DNA from: Bacillus sp. NTK034
GTDB lineage: Bacteria > Bacillota > Bacilli > Bacillales > Cytobacillaceae
Direction: 5' to 3'
Assembly (NCBI RefSeq): GCF_017303275.1
Contig: NZ_JAFKOJ010000008.1
Coordinates: 1-64,000, forward strand
Length of the DNA stretch: 64,000 nucleotides
Part shown: piece by piece, positions 16,793-25,308 of the stretch
Numbering within the stretch: the first letter of the stretch is position 1
Layout: each line of letters begins with the position of its first letter
Made by a program: the position numbers and the translations under genes
Notes under the pieces: model-generated
The model's database searches: none
What the model was told of the DNA's origin: nothing
The model's input: only the letters and a program-made list of their open reading frames with translations

Positions 16793-17590
16793 TTGGCTGC
16801 TGGATTTGAAAGTGCTGCAAAATTTGAACACGGGTTTTGGCTTCAGATTTTGGGTGATCATGCACGCTTCATACATGATTCACTGTCACCAAAGGAAAAG
16901 GACAGCATTGAAAGGGCGAACTACTTTATACAAACCTTCGATCAGCTTTTAGGCAGGGTTGAAGTGGATAACCTGGAGCAATTGAGCCGGAGGGCAGAAC
17001 AGGAAGCTAAAAAGCTAAGGGAATTTAAATTGAACCTACTCGAACGTCATCTGACAGGGAAAATTACCATTCATCTTGGTCCTGTTTTTATAAACCATAT
17101 GGTCAATGAACTTGAAGAATATATGCTGGTCCTTCAATATTTAAAAAAGGGGGAAGTCCCGCCTGTACTTCATGAGCTCCATCACCATTTAATCTGGCTT
17201 CTGGATGCAGCTGGCCATGCTGGAGCCATATCAGATAATATGGAAAGTGTTGAGAAGAAAATAAAAAAAATCAGTGATGGCTATACCAAGGATTTTGAAG
17301 CATTTTATTTAAAGGCGGTTGAAATGTCCGGGTTCCTTCGGACAAATGTTGAGTCATTCCCGGCCCTTCAAAAGTTCAACAGCGATGTTGCACTTGAAAT
17401 ATCTTTGTTTATGAACTTTCTCAATGAAATTGAGGAGCTTGAATTGAGCAAAGAGGCATTGGGTACATTTGCAGCTTTAATGGCTGATCACATGTACCGT
17501 GAAGAATGCTACTACCTGTCAAAGCTTGCTGAGTCCACTCAGTCTGAAAAGCCGAAATGTGATCCGGCAAAGCCGAGACTTAAAGAATAA
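16793..17590 (+). CDS. DUF2935 family ferritin-like protein
   Basis: A 265-residue protein with two similar alpha-helical halves. The first holds FEHGFWLQILGDHARFIHDS with the EH..H..H pattern, and the second ends in ADHMYREECYYLSKLAE. This matches DUF2935, a ferritin-like, presumably metal-binding family found in spore-formers, with unproven function. The start is a TTG at 16793 with AGGGGAG 5 nt upstream; the ATG at 16766 has no ribosome site. Confidence 0.8.
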   Translation: MAAGFESAAKFEHGFWLQILGDHARFIHDSLSPKEKDSIERANYFIQTFDQLLGRVEVDNLEQLSRRAEQEAKKLREFKLNLLERHLTGKITIHLGPVFINHMVNELEEYMLVLQYLKKGEVPPVLHELHHHLIWLLDAAGHAGAISDNMESVEKKIKKISDGYTKDFEAFYLKAVEMSGFLRTNVESFPALQKFNSDVALEISLFMNFLNEIEELELSKEALGTFAALMADHMYREECYYLSKLAESTQSEKPKCDPAKPRLKE

Positions 17591-17598
17591 ATTCAATG

Positions 17599-17620
17599 CT
17601 GCCTATTTGGCAGTTTTTTT
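17599..17620 (+). terminator. terminator after the DUF2935 gene
   Basis: CTGCC, TATTT, GGCAG and seven T residues. The stem is short but clear. Confidence 0.8.
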
Positions 17621-17678
17621 GCATTAAGAACATGCGGCAGTGTTTTCTGGGTAAAAAGAGTATAAAAAGGCTGATATC

Positions 17679-17933
17679 ATGAAACTGGTAAGATGGAGTT
17701 ACATGCGGAGAAATCAGGTAAAAGGATTGTTTGATTGTTTTCCTGAAGCGGTCATCATTTTTAAACGAATAAAGAATTATTACTTTATCCACAGTGCTGA
17801 ATGGACAGGCAGTCCACAGATAATTGCTAAGCAGCAGCTGGGGGAAATGGAGTATTTGCTTAATAAAGAAATGGGTTTTCTTCGCGGATATCTTCAAAGG
17901 AAATCTGCAGGCGATAAAGATAGTGAAACTTGA
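17679..17933 (+). CDS. hypothetical protein, 84 residues
   Basis: An open frame starting MKLVRWSYMRRNQ, basic, with a mid-section YYFIHSAEWTGSP and a charged C-terminus. Only a weak AAAGG site precedes it, and no family is recognised. Its codon use resembles that of neighbours, and it lies between two terminator-bounded units. It may be real, but support is limited to length and position. Confidence 0.4.
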   Translation: MKLVRWSYMRRNQVKGLFDCFPEAVIIFKRIKNYYFIHSAEWTGSPQIIAKQQLGEMEYLLNKEMGFLRGYLQRKSAGDKDSET

Positions 17934-18072
17934 AAAAATAGGAAAGAAGAATCAATTTTCCTAAAACAGAACAGACGTTCGACTAAATGGACAAGGATGT
18001 GTTATAATAAAGAAGCAATGGGAGTTTCTCAAGGGTGGTCGGCTAGCCCCGTACGAAAGGGGGTGATGCCTT

Positions 18073-18156
18073 TTGACAGTTTTCGAATCGATCATGATGA
18101 TGATTTCCTTCTCTAGTCTGATCATTGCTGTCATGACTTTTAACCATAAAAAATAG
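18073..18156 (+). CDS. holin-like type I toxin peptide
   Basis: A 27-residue hydrophobic peptide starting at TTG, reading MTVFESIMMMISFSSLIIAV and ending in a basic FNHKK. This is the layout of Bacillus holin-like type I toxins (BsrE/TxpA-like): short N-terminus, one membrane span, Lys tail. A very strong AAGGGGGTGAT lies at the usual distance. The mRNA leader is about 60 nt long, from a TATAAT near 18003. The mRNA's own terminator is at 18236. A convergent antisense RNA is predicted from a minus-strand terminator at its 3' end. Confidence 0.78.
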   Translation: MTVFESIMMMISFSSLIIAVMTFNHKK

Positions 18157-18290
18157 ACCTCCCTTGATCTGATAATTGAGGGAGAGGTCTATGTCTTTGA
18201 CAGGCCGATCCCCTAAGGGAACGACTATTGCGAATGACCGTGGGTGCGGCAACACCTGCGGTCGTTTTTTTTTCATATTCTTAATTCAAG
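18145..18290 (-). ncRNA. putative antisense antitoxin RNA of the type I module
   Basis: On the minus strand AGACCTCTCCCT and AGGGAGGTCT pair, then run into ATTTTTTA (near 18145-18152). That is a terminator oriented against the toxin mRNA. An RNA ending there would overlap the 3' part of the toxin transcript, as in txpA/RatA. The promoter and 5' end are not located by sequence; the right boundary is a guess. Confidence 0.5.
18236..18272 (+). terminator. terminator of the toxin mRNA
   Basis: GACCG-GGGTG and CACC-CGGTC form a two-part stem followed by nine T residues. Confidence 0.88.
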
Positions 18291-18434
18291 AATATCATAT
18301 ACTGTTCAGAAAGTCACGGAAATAAGCATAATCACATGATTACATCTAGTATATGCAGATTCCAGCCGAAAATCCATAATGATTTGAAGACTAAGGTGTC
18401 ATACTATGATGACGTACTGTAAAGGAGGATTAAC

Positions 18435-18560
18435 ATGACAAAACGCAATATTAAGACTAAATCAGGCTTGCAGAGCACAAACAAGAGCATTAACGATATG
18501 GAGTTCTCGAAAGAGCTTGATCAGAGAAGCAAAAAAGCTAAAAAGACAAGACCTAACTGA
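18435..18560 (+). CDS. small basic protein, function unknown
   Basis: A 41-residue frame beginning MTKRNIKTKSGLQSTNKS and ending in KKAKKTRPN. It is Lys/Arg/Ser/Asn-rich with no hydrophobic segment. AAAGGAGG lies 7 nt before the ATG, and a good terminator follows at 18586, so it is a likely monocistronic gene. Its composition resembles minor spore proteins, but I do not recognise a family. Confidence 0.65.
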   Translation: MTKRNIKTKSGLQSTNKSINDMEFSKELDQRSKKAKKTRPN

Positions 18561-18585
18561 TGTTGGTAATAAAGAATTGACCGAG

Positions 18586-18615
18586 ATGGGGCAGACTAAA
18601 ACTGTCCCATTTTTA
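18586..18615 (+). terminator. terminator after the small basic protein
   Basis: ATGGG(G)CAG and CTG(T)CCCAT pair around ACTAAAA and run into TTTTT. Confidence 0.85.
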
Positions 18616-18673
18616 TATGGAACAGGAGGCTTTAGGGCCATCTATGTTTTGTGAATGGAAAGGACGATTTCTT

Positions 18674-19435
18674 GTGCCAGCATTTATTTATGAGGATACA
18701 CAGATATTTTATGAAACGATGGGAAATGGTGTACCGATTATCTTTATACATCCGCCTGCCATGGGGAGAAAGGTATTTTATTATCAAGGCCTGCTGGCTG
18801 AGCATTTTCAGGTTATTTTTCCTGATTTAAGCGGGAATGGAGATACGATTGGTCCCGAGAAAACAGTAACCATCCAAGGGTATGCAGAAGAGATTAAAGC
18901 TGTATTAGACCACTTGGAAATTGAAAAAGCCGTTATCCTGGGTTATTCGTCCGGGGGCATAATTGCTCAGGAATTTGCTCTCTCTTTTCCTGAAAGGACG
19001 TTTGGTGTCATACTATCTGGCGGATTTCCAGAGGTTTTAACAGAAACTTTCAAATATGAGCATATAATGGGAATGTATTTCGTGAAACATTTTCCGGGTT
19101 TCCTGCGTTATGTCATAGCAGCAAGTCACACAAATGATCCAAAAGTCAGAAAAGATATTCTGGAACACATGAAAAAGGCGAATCATACCATGTGGTTTCA
19201 ATTTTACGATAGGTCGCTCCACTATACATGCACGGATCGCCTGAGGAACTTAAGCGTCCCCCTTCTTCTGATATATGGATCAAGAGATTTTGTTAATCAG
19301 CATATTAGGAGCTATAGGAGATATGTCAGTTTTCAGGCGGCAATAATCAAAGGTGTTTCCCACCAGGCGCCAACCAAAAAGTGGCAGCTTTTCAATCAGG
19401 TTGTAACTGGTTTTGTACAGCAGCATTTTAAATAA
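18674..19435 (+). CDS. alpha/beta hydrolase
   Basis: A 253-residue alpha/beta-fold hydrolase. The oxyanion region FIHPPAMG, the nucleophile elbow GYSSGG (Ser), the acid in LLIYGSRDF and the His in KGVSHQAP give a complete catalytic triad. The start is a GTG at 18674 with AAAGGA upstream. The frame opens earlier at 18617, but that ATG sits on the preceding terminator. The substrate is unknown. It converges with the MFS gene across a shared terminator. Confidence 0.85.
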   Translation: MPAFIYEDTQIFYETMGNGVPIIFIHPPAMGRKVFYYQGLLAEHFQVIFPDLSGNGDTIGPEKTVTIQGYAEEIKAVLDHLEIEKAVILGYSSGGIIAQEFALSFPERTFGVILSGGFPEVLTETFKYEHIMGMYFVKHFPGFLRYVIAASHTNDPKVRKDILEHMKKANHTMWFQFYDRSLHYTCTDRLRNLSVPLLLIYGSRDFVNQHIRSYRRYVSFQAAIIKGVSHQAPTKKWQLFNQVVTGFVQQHFK

Positions 19436-19437
19436 AA

Positions 19438-19473
19438 AAATCCGTATCGTCATTGCACGATACGGATTTTTTT
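19438..19473. terminator. bidirectional terminator
   Basis: TCCGTATCGT and ACGATACGGA pair, with an A-run before and a T-run after, serving the hydrolase and the MFS gene. Confidence 0.92.
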
Positions 19474-20731
19474 AGCCCTCATTTGCGTCAGGTTTGATTG
19501 CTATAATGGCTGCAAGGGCAGCAAGAATGGTTATTCCGCTTAATATATAAAAAAGCCCTTGATCAGAATGCTTCATCAGAATGGCAATGGCCGGCGGGCC
19601 GCCGGCAACGCCTATAAACCTCATTGAACTGTATAAAGAAGTAATGGTTCCACGTTCTTCTTTTGCAATTCCTTCCGTAATTAGTGCATCCAATGAAGGC
19701 AATGCAACTCCTATTCCAATTCCGGCAAACAGGAACATGCTGATCATAAACCACATATTGTTTGAAAAGCTTAAGATTGCAGTGGCAGCAGCCACTAGTA
19801 CTGAGCCTAAAAAAATGATCCACTTCATCAGTATTTTATTTTCTTTTATTTTTTTTCCTGTCAGATAGGACGAAAGGCATAGTGCGCCAAGCGGTACAGC
19901 CAGGAGAAGCCCTTTTTTAACATCTTTAATATCATAAGTCTTTTCAAGCACATCAGATAAATAAAAAAGTATACCAAACAGCACAAACATGAGAATGGCA
20001 CCTATTAAGAAAATAGCATAAAGCCATTTTCCGTTGTTTTTAAAGGTATCCTTGATATTGCTCCAAAATCTCTTTAGCGGAAGCGGCTCTTCTCTTTTAT
20101 TTGGTGTTTTTACAAGGAAGAAAACCAGCAGGATTGAAATCGTACAAAAAACAGGAAAAGAAAAAAACGGTAAAAACCAAATAAACCCTGCCAGAAACGC
20201 TCCGAGAATAGGTGATAGAACTTTTCCAAAGGTATTGGAAGTTTCAATCAGGCCAAGGGAGCTGCTGACATCATCATCATTTTTAAACATATCTCCGACT
20301 AAAGGCATAACAATTGGTGCCGCACCTGCTGCCCCAACACCCTGCAATGCCCTCCCGGCTAATATGATCCAATAAGCATCAGCCATTTTCCATGCCGCCC
20401 ATCCAGAGATCAGCCCCCCAATTCCTGCAATGAGAAGACTTGGTATAATGACTTTTTTACGGCCAATGTGATCTGATAAAAAGCCTGCGATTGGAATCAA
20501 AATAATAGCTACAATACTGTAAACGGTGATAATCATGCTGGATTGGAATGCAGAAATATTTAGTTTATTTTCCATCGCCGGCAGAACAGGAATCAGCATG
20601 GAATTCCCAAGAGTCATAACGAGAGGAATTGAAGAAAGTGAAAGAATGGCCCATTTTTGATTATGGACATCATCACCTGACTTCTTTTTAGCTTTTGAAT
20701 TTACAGATTGTAAATTTTCAACATGCTCCAT
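19472..20731 (-). CDS. MFS transporter, drug-efflux type
   Basis: A 419-residue major facilitator with 12 predicted membrane segments. It has the loop 2-3 motif GFLSDHIGRKK and a helix-4 region AGRALQGVGAAGAAP typical of drug:H+ antiporters. The hydrophilic N-terminal ~25 residues are cytoplasmic. AAGGAAGG precedes the ATG at 20731. It is a single-gene unit. The substrate is unknown; multidrug export is the best guess from the motifs. Confidence 0.88.
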   Translation of the reverse strand: MEHVENLQSVNSKAKKKSGDDVHNQKWAILSLSSIPLVMTLGNSMLIPVLPAMENKLNISAFQSSMIITVYSIVAIILIPIAGFLSDHIGRKKVIIPSLLIAGIGGLISGWAAWKMADAYWIILAGRALQGVGAAGAAPIVMPLVGDMFKNDDDVSSSLGLIETSNTFGKVLSPILGAFLAGFIWFLPFFSFPVFCTISILLVFFLVKTPNKREEPLPLKRFWSNIKDTFKNNGKWLYAIFLIGAILMFVLFGILFYLSDVLEKTYDIKDVKKGLLLAVPLGALCLSSYLTGKKIKENKILMKWIIFLGSVLVAAATAILSFSNNMWFMISMFLFAGIGIGVALPSLDALITEGIAKEERGTITSLYSSMRFIGVAGGPPAIAILMKHSDQGLFYILSGITILAALAAIIAIKPDANEG

Positions 20732-20909
20732 ATTTCTGACCTTCCTTTTCGTTAATCAAACTAGTCTTAATATGGGCTAATTGCAGGAAAACTAACTAGA
20801 AAAACCTCTGTCTTTTTATGGGAAATTCAAATTCTGGAAAAATATGTTTCGATTTACTAAAAGGAAAGCGTTAAAATATAGAGAAAAGCGAATCTGGTGA
20901 GGGGATATT

Positions 20910-21539
20910 GTGAAAGAAATTATTGCGTTAAGCATAGGAAAGCCGAAAAAGCACAGCTGGAAAAACCGTGAGGAGATATCGGGAATCGGCAAAGAGAAAA
21001 TTGAAAGTGCGTTCTTAACGAAGGATGGTTTCCAGGGGGATGGAGTGGCAAACACTGATTTTCATGGCGGACCCGACCGGGCAGTTTGCCTATACCCATT
21101 CGAACATTACGGGATGTGGGAAAAAGAATTTAAAAAGACATTCTGTCCACCGGCATTTGGTGAAAATATTTGTGCGGGTAATATGCTGGAAAAGGATGTT
21201 TTTATAGGTGATATCTTTTCGTTTGGTGAATCCGCTATCCAAATAACACAGGGCCGCATTCCATGTTCAACCATCTCAAATCATAACGAAGAAGATCGGC
21301 TTTTAAGCAGAATTGTTGAAACATGCTTTACAGGCTATTTTTTCAGGGTGCTGAAGGAAGGAACTGTAACAGCAGGCAGCGTACTTAAGCTCGAAGAAAG
21401 AAAGCAGGAAAAGGTATCGGTTCTGCAAGGAAATTTTATCATGTTCCATGACCGCAAAAATCGTAAAGCAATTCAAGAATTGCTGCAGATTGAAGCCCTT
21501 GCAGATGTCTGGCGAGAAAAGCTGGAAAAAGCTCTATAA
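20910..21539 (+). CDS. MOSC domain protein (YiiM-like)
   Basis: A 209-residue MOSC (molybdenum cofactor sulfurase C-terminal) domain protein. It has the characteristic GFQGDGVANTDFHGGPDRAV and, later, CSTISNHNEEDRLLSRI with a conserved Cys. The family includes enzymes that handle the molybdenum cofactor or detoxify N-hydroxylated base analogues. The GTG start at 20910 has GAGGGGA before it. It is monocistronic. A link to the molybdoenzyme at 43.4 kb is possible but unproven. Confidence 0.87.
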   Translation: MKEIIALSIGKPKKHSWKNREEISGIGKEKIESAFLTKDGFQGDGVANTDFHGGPDRAVCLYPFEHYGMWEKEFKKTFCPPAFGENICAGNMLEKDVFIGDIFSFGESAIQITQGRIPCSTISNHNEEDRLLSRIVETCFTGYFFRVLKEGTVTAGSVLKLEERKQEKVSVLQGNFIMFHDRKNRKAIQELLQIEALADVWREKLEKAL

Positions 21540-21559
21540 TAAAAAATTAATAAATACCC

Positions 21560-21588
21560 TTGACATTTTTCATTTATCGGAATAGTAT
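21560..21588 (+). promoter_or_regulatory. trp operon promoter
   Basis: TTGACA (21560-21565) and TAGTAT (21583-21588) are 17 bp apart. Transcription would start about 10 nt later, just ahead of the first T-box. Confidence 0.7.
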
Positions 21589-21599
21589 AATAAACAATA

Positions 21600-21880
21600 T
21601 ATCGATCGGCAATGACAAAGAGTAGTAGCTGCAGTGGAAGCTAAAGAGAGCTGATGGTTGGTGCAAATCAGTGTGGAAACAGCAGTGAATGGACTTTCGA
21701 GCCTCCAAACCGAACCTTTTTAAGCAGTAGGCTTTGGCGAACAGTCTCATCGTTACAAGGGACAGATATTTTAACGTTTATTCGTTTTGATATCTGTTAA
21801 AGTGAGCTGATTTCTATCAGCTAATGAAGGTGGCACCACGGGTCTCTCGTCCTTTTTAGACGGGAGGCCCTTTTTTATTT
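21600..21880 (+). ncRNA. T-box leader 1 (tryptophan)
   Basis: A complete T-box riboswitch: a Stem I region with AGAGAGCTGATGGTTGGTGC, specifier segment GTGAATGGACTTTCGAG with the codon TGG at 21690-21692, the T-box AAGGTGGCACCACG (21827-21840), and a terminator GGGTCTCTCGTCC / GACGGGAGGCCC with a T-run. Uncharged tRNA-Trp should favour antitermination. Confidence 0.92.
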
Positions 21881-21904
21881 TCAAATAGCTTTATTACTTT
21901 AAAT

Positions 21905-22182
21905 CGCTGAGCAAGAGGAGTAGATTGATGGAGTCCGTTCAAGAGAGCCGGGGAAAGGTGAAAGCCCGGTACGGAAAATCATTCGAATGGACTTGCGAGA
22001 GGCTTCCTGAACGATAGTAGGGAAGCACGGGTTTCCACCGTTAAAAGGATAGGGTATCGATATGTTTCCGTACCCGAAAAAGGGAGCAGCATGTTGCTCT
22101 AAAAAGAGGTGGCACCACGTTCACAAGACACGTCCTCTATACCCGCAGATTCTGTCTGTGTGTATAGGGGACTTTTTTATTT
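21905..22182 (+). ncRNA. T-box leader 2 (tryptophan)
   Basis: A second, independent T-box in series. AGAGAGCCGGGGAAAGGTG begins Stem I. The specifier segment is CGAATGGACTTGCGAG with TGG at 21988-21990. The T-box AGGTGGCACCACG is at 22107-22119. The terminator pairs GTCCTCTATAC with GTGTATAGGGGAC before a T-run. Two Trp-specific T-boxes in a row should give a steeper response to tRNA charging. Confidence 0.92.
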
Positions 22183-22212
22183 AAAGTTAAGTATAAATTC
22201 TGAAGTTAGATA

Positions 22213-22280
22213 ACTGTCTAGCACAAGTAGCCTACCCTCCTCGAGGTGTCGGGGGTGATCAAGGCGCTTACGCTTTTCTG
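22213..22280 (+). repeat. Bacillus-type dispersed intergenic repeat copy
   Basis: ACTGTCTAGCACAAGTAGCC..., then CCTCGAGGTGTCGGGGGTGATC and AAGGCGCTTACGCTTTTCT, resembles a dispersed intergenic element (TGTCTAGCTCCAG...TCGGGGGTGA...AAGGCGCTTGCGCTTTTC) that I recall from many Bacillus-group genomes. This copy appears shortened in the middle. It lies between T-box 2 and trpE, inside the trp leader mRNA. Confidence 0.7.
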
Positions 22281-22308
22281 AATCCAAAAGAACTGGAGGA
22301 GAAATATA

Positions 22309-23703
22309 TTGAAAACGATATTGGAAGGTTCGTATATCATCGAAGAGCTTGAGGGGGACACATTAACACCTATTTTAATCTATCAGAGAATGAGCGGAAG
22401 AAAGAAATTTCTGTTTGAAAGCTCACTTAAGCATGAAAAGTCGGGAAGGTATTCCTTTATTGGTGCAGACCCTGTTATGGAACTAAAAGGGGATGGATCT
22501 CGAACGGCTGTTTCTGCAGACGGACAAATTGAAGTTTTCGATGAAAAGCCACTTGATGTAGTAAGAAGGCTGATGCCAGAGGAAATGCCTCACCCCTTAG
22601 AACAGTTCCCGTTTTGTGGAGGAGCTGTTGGATATGCAGGCTATGATGTGATCAGGCAATACGAAGATATTGGGGTGATTCCTCATGATGAGTTGAATGT
22701 TCCGGATGTTCATCTTATGTTTTTTGAGGAAGTGGCCGTTTTTGATCATCTCGAGCAAAAGGTATATCTGGTAGCCATGCCTATACTGTCAGCAACCGAT
22801 GAATCCCAGCTTCGTGAAAGATTACAGAAAAGAAAGTCTGAAATACAAAAGGGGGCTGTGGCATCTGAATCGGAAGAAGCAACGCTGTCGGCATTCAAAG
22901 CATCCATATCTAAAGAAGACTTCGTTGAAAAAGTAAATAAAGCCAAGTCCTATATTGAAGAGGGAGACATTTTCCAGGTAGTGCTTTCTCAGCGGTTAAA
23001 AGCAGAATTGACTGGAGATCCTTTCGCATTTTACCGGAAGTTAAGAGTGCAAAATCCTTCCCCCTACATGTACTATCTTGATTTTGAAGAATATGCGGTT
23101 GCAGGGGCATCGCCTGAAAGTCTTATAAAAGCAACTGGAAATAAGGTAATTACTAACCCTATAGCAGGAACAAGGCCAAGAGGCAAGACAGAAGATGAAG
23201 ATTTACAGGTTGAAAAGGAACTGATAGAAGATGAAAAGGAGCTTGCCGAACACAGGATGCTGCTCGACCTGGGCAGAAATGATCTCGGCCGTGTCTGCGA
23301 ATTTGGATCTGTAACTATAGAAAAAAACATGGTAATTGAGAGATATAAGCATGTCATGCACCTTGTTTCCGAAGTTGGCGGGAGACTGAAAAATCCACAC
23401 ACAGCGATTGATGCCTTAATAGCGTGTCTGCCTGCCGGAACGGTTTCAGGTGCACCCAAAATTAGAGCAATGGAAATCATCAATGAACTTGAAACAGTGA
23501 AAAGAGGAATTTACTCAGGGGCAGTCGGCTATTTTTCCGGAAACGGCAATATGGATTTCGCCCTGGCAATCAGAACAATGGTGATAAAAGATGGATTCGC
23601 TTATATACAAGCTGGGGCAGGCATCGTGCATGATTCTATTCCTGAAAAAGAGTACGAAGAAACACTTCATAAATTAAAAGCATTTTTGGAGGACAAAAAA
23701 TGA
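22309..23703 (+). CDS. trpE: anthranilate synthase component I
   Basis: A 464-residue chorismate-using enzyme that makes anthranilate with TrpG. C-terminal motifs include TNPIAGTRPRGKT, LLDLGRNDLGRV, PAGTVSGAPKIRAMEI and the late IQAGAGIVHDS. An N-terminal LLES-like Trp-feedback element appears as FLFESSLK. It starts at a TTG with GGAGGAG upstream. It is the first gene of trpEGDCFBA, behind the tandem T-boxes, and overlaps trpG by 4 nt. Confidence 0.95.
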   Translation: MKTILEGSYIIEELEGDTLTPILIYQRMSGRKKFLFESSLKHEKSGRYSFIGADPVMELKGDGSRTAVSADGQIEVFDEKPLDVVRRLMPEEMPHPLEQFPFCGGAVGYAGYDVIRQYEDIGVIPHDELNVPDVHLMFFEEVAVFDHLEQKVYLVAMPILSATDESQLRERLQKRKSEIQKGAVASESEEATLSAFKASISKEDFVEKVNKAKSYIEEGDIFQVVLSQRLKAELTGDPFAFYRKLRVQNPSPYMYYLDFEEYAVAGASPESLIKATGNKVITNPIAGTRPRGKTEDEDLQVEKELIEDEKELAEHRMLLDLGRNDLGRVCEFGSVTIEKNMVIERYKHVMHLVSEVGGRLKNPHTAIDALIACLPAGTVSGAPKIRAMEIINELETVKRGIYSGAVGYFSGNGNMDFALAIRTMVIKDGFAYIQAGAGIVHDSIPEKEYEETLHKLKAFLEDKK

Positions 23704-24311
23704 TTCTGCTGATTGATAATTATGATTCATTCACATTTAACCTTTATCAGTATTTAGGTGAACTGGGACAAGAAATTAAAGTTGTAAGAAATGATCAGAT
23801 CACAATCGAAGAAATTGAAAAATTAAATCCTGAAGCAATTATTCTTTCACCTGGACCCGGTCGGCCGGAACAAGCAGGGATCATTGTGGATGTTATTCAG
23901 GAGTTTTACAGGAAGCTTCCTATACTGGGCATTTGCCTTGGCCATCAGGCAATTGGCTATGCGTTTGGTGCAAAAATTGAAAAAGCAAAGAAAATTATGC
24001 ATGGCAAGGTGTCTAATCTTAAGCATAACGGATCGCAGCTGTTTCAATACATGCCGCAGCCAATCAACATCATGCGTTACCACTCCTTAGTTATTCAGTC
24101 GGGAACGTTGCCTGGCAGCTTTAAGGTTATGGCCAGGTCAATGGATGACAATGAAATAATGGCAATCAAGCATGAGGACTATCCTTTATACGGTTTGCAA
24201 TTCCATCCGGAGTCTGTAGGAACAGGCCTTGGAAAGAGAATTTTGGAAAACTTTTTACAAACTATCGGGAGGGAAAATAAGGGTGAAAACAATACTGCAA
24301 AGGTTATCTGA
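23700..24311 (+). CDS. trpG: anthranilate synthase component II (glutamine amidotransferase)
   Basis: A 203-residue class I glutamine amidotransferase that supplies ammonia to TrpE. Motifs are the N-terminal LLIDNYDSFTFNLYQYL, the nucleophile GICLGHQAIGYAFG and the His/Glu pair in LQFHPESVGT. The N-terminus overlaps trpE (ATGA), and the C-terminus overlaps the trpD start by 29 nt. It may also serve p-aminobenzoate synthesis, as in B. subtilis PabA, but its place in the trp operon makes TrpG the primary call. Confidence 0.93.
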   Translation: MILLIDNYDSFTFNLYQYLGELGQEIKVVRNDQITIEEIEKLNPEAIILSPGPGRPEQAGIIVDVIQEFYRKLPILGICLGHQAIGYAFGAKIEKAKKIMHGKVSNLKHNGSQLFQYMPQPINIMRYHSLVIQSGTLPGSFKVMARSMDDNEIMAIKHEDYPLYGLQFHPESVGTGLGKRILENFLQTIGRENKGENNTAKVI

Positions 24312-25308
24312 TCGGGAGTCATTAACAGAGGCAGAAATGAAGGAAGCCGTGGAAAATTTATTTGCCAATGACGTGACAGACAGTGAGATTGCGGCATTTA
24401 TGGTGAGTCTTAAAACGAAAGGGGAAACAGTTGAAGAAATTGCAGGGATTGTAAAAGCGATGAGGGATAAATCCCTTTCATTTAGAAAGAAAATTCCTAA
24501 TGTTTTGGATAATTGCGGTACAGGAGGAGATGGCTCAAGCAGCTTTAATATCAGTTCCACATCGGCATTTGTGATTGCGGGAGCCGGAATTCCTGTTGCC
24601 AAGCATGGCAATAGAAGTGTATCCAGCAAAACAGGCAGTGCCGATGTATTGGAACATTTGGGGATAAATTTAAATCACTCCCCTGAGCGCACGGAGGAGA
24701 TTCTGGAGGAAATTGGGATTGCCTTTCTTTTCGCTCCTCACGTTCATCCGAATATTAAAAGAATCATGAAAGTGCGCAAGGACCTGAGAATACCCACAAC
24801 CTTCAATCTAATAGGACCATTAACCAATCCGGTTGAACTTGATCATCAGCTTCTCGGGATCTATCGGAGAGATTATATTGAAATGTTTGCAGAGGTGTTA
24901 AAAACTTTGGGAAGAAAACGGGCAGTTGTTTTAAATGGTGCAGGCTTTATGGATGAGGCATCCTTGCAGGGGGAAAATCACCTGGCCATTCTTAATAACG
25001 GCAAGGTAACGAAAAAGGTTCTTCACCCAGAGGAAGTTGGCCTATCCGTCAGCAGCAATGATGCGATCAGAGGCGGAGATTCAAGGGAAAATGCTGAAAT
25101 ACTCCTGAGTGTCCTTAAGGGGGAGACGGGAGCAAGAAGGGACACGGTCCTTCTTAACGCCGGGATTGGCATCTTTACAGGAGGCAAGGCCGAAACAATT
25201 CAAGGCGGGATAAATTTAGCCAGAGAAAGCATTGATTCAGGTGCTGCATTAGCAAAACTGCACAGGTTAATTGATGCAAGTAAAAGTGTCCATAAAGAGG
25301 TGATATAA
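24283..25308 (+). CDS. trpD: anthranilate phosphoribosyltransferase
   Basis: A 341-residue enzyme that joins anthranilate and PRPP. The PRPP-binding loop is DNCGTGGDGSSSFNIS, followed by KHGNRSVSSKTGSADVLE and the GPLTNP motif. The start is taken as a GTG at 24283 preceded by GGGAGGG at good distance; the frame continues upstream inside trpG but lacks a ribosome site. It overlaps the trpG end by 29 nt. Confidence 0.94.
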   Translation: MKTILQRLSDRESLTEAEMKEAVENLFANDVTDSEIAAFMVSLKTKGETVEEIAGIVKAMRDKSLSFRKKIPNVLDNCGTGGDGSSSFNISSTSAFVIAGAGIPVAKHGNRSVSSKTGSADVLEHLGINLNHSPERTEEILEEIGIAFLFAPHVHPNIKRIMKVRKDLRIPTTFNLIGPLTNPVELDHQLLGIYRRDYIEMFAEVLKTLGRKRAVVLNGAGFMDEASLQGENHLAILNNGKVTKKVLHPEEVGLSVSSNDAIRGGDSRENAEILLSVLKGETGARRDTVLLNAGIGIFTGGKAETIQGGINLARESIDSGAALAKLHRLIDASKSVHKEVI

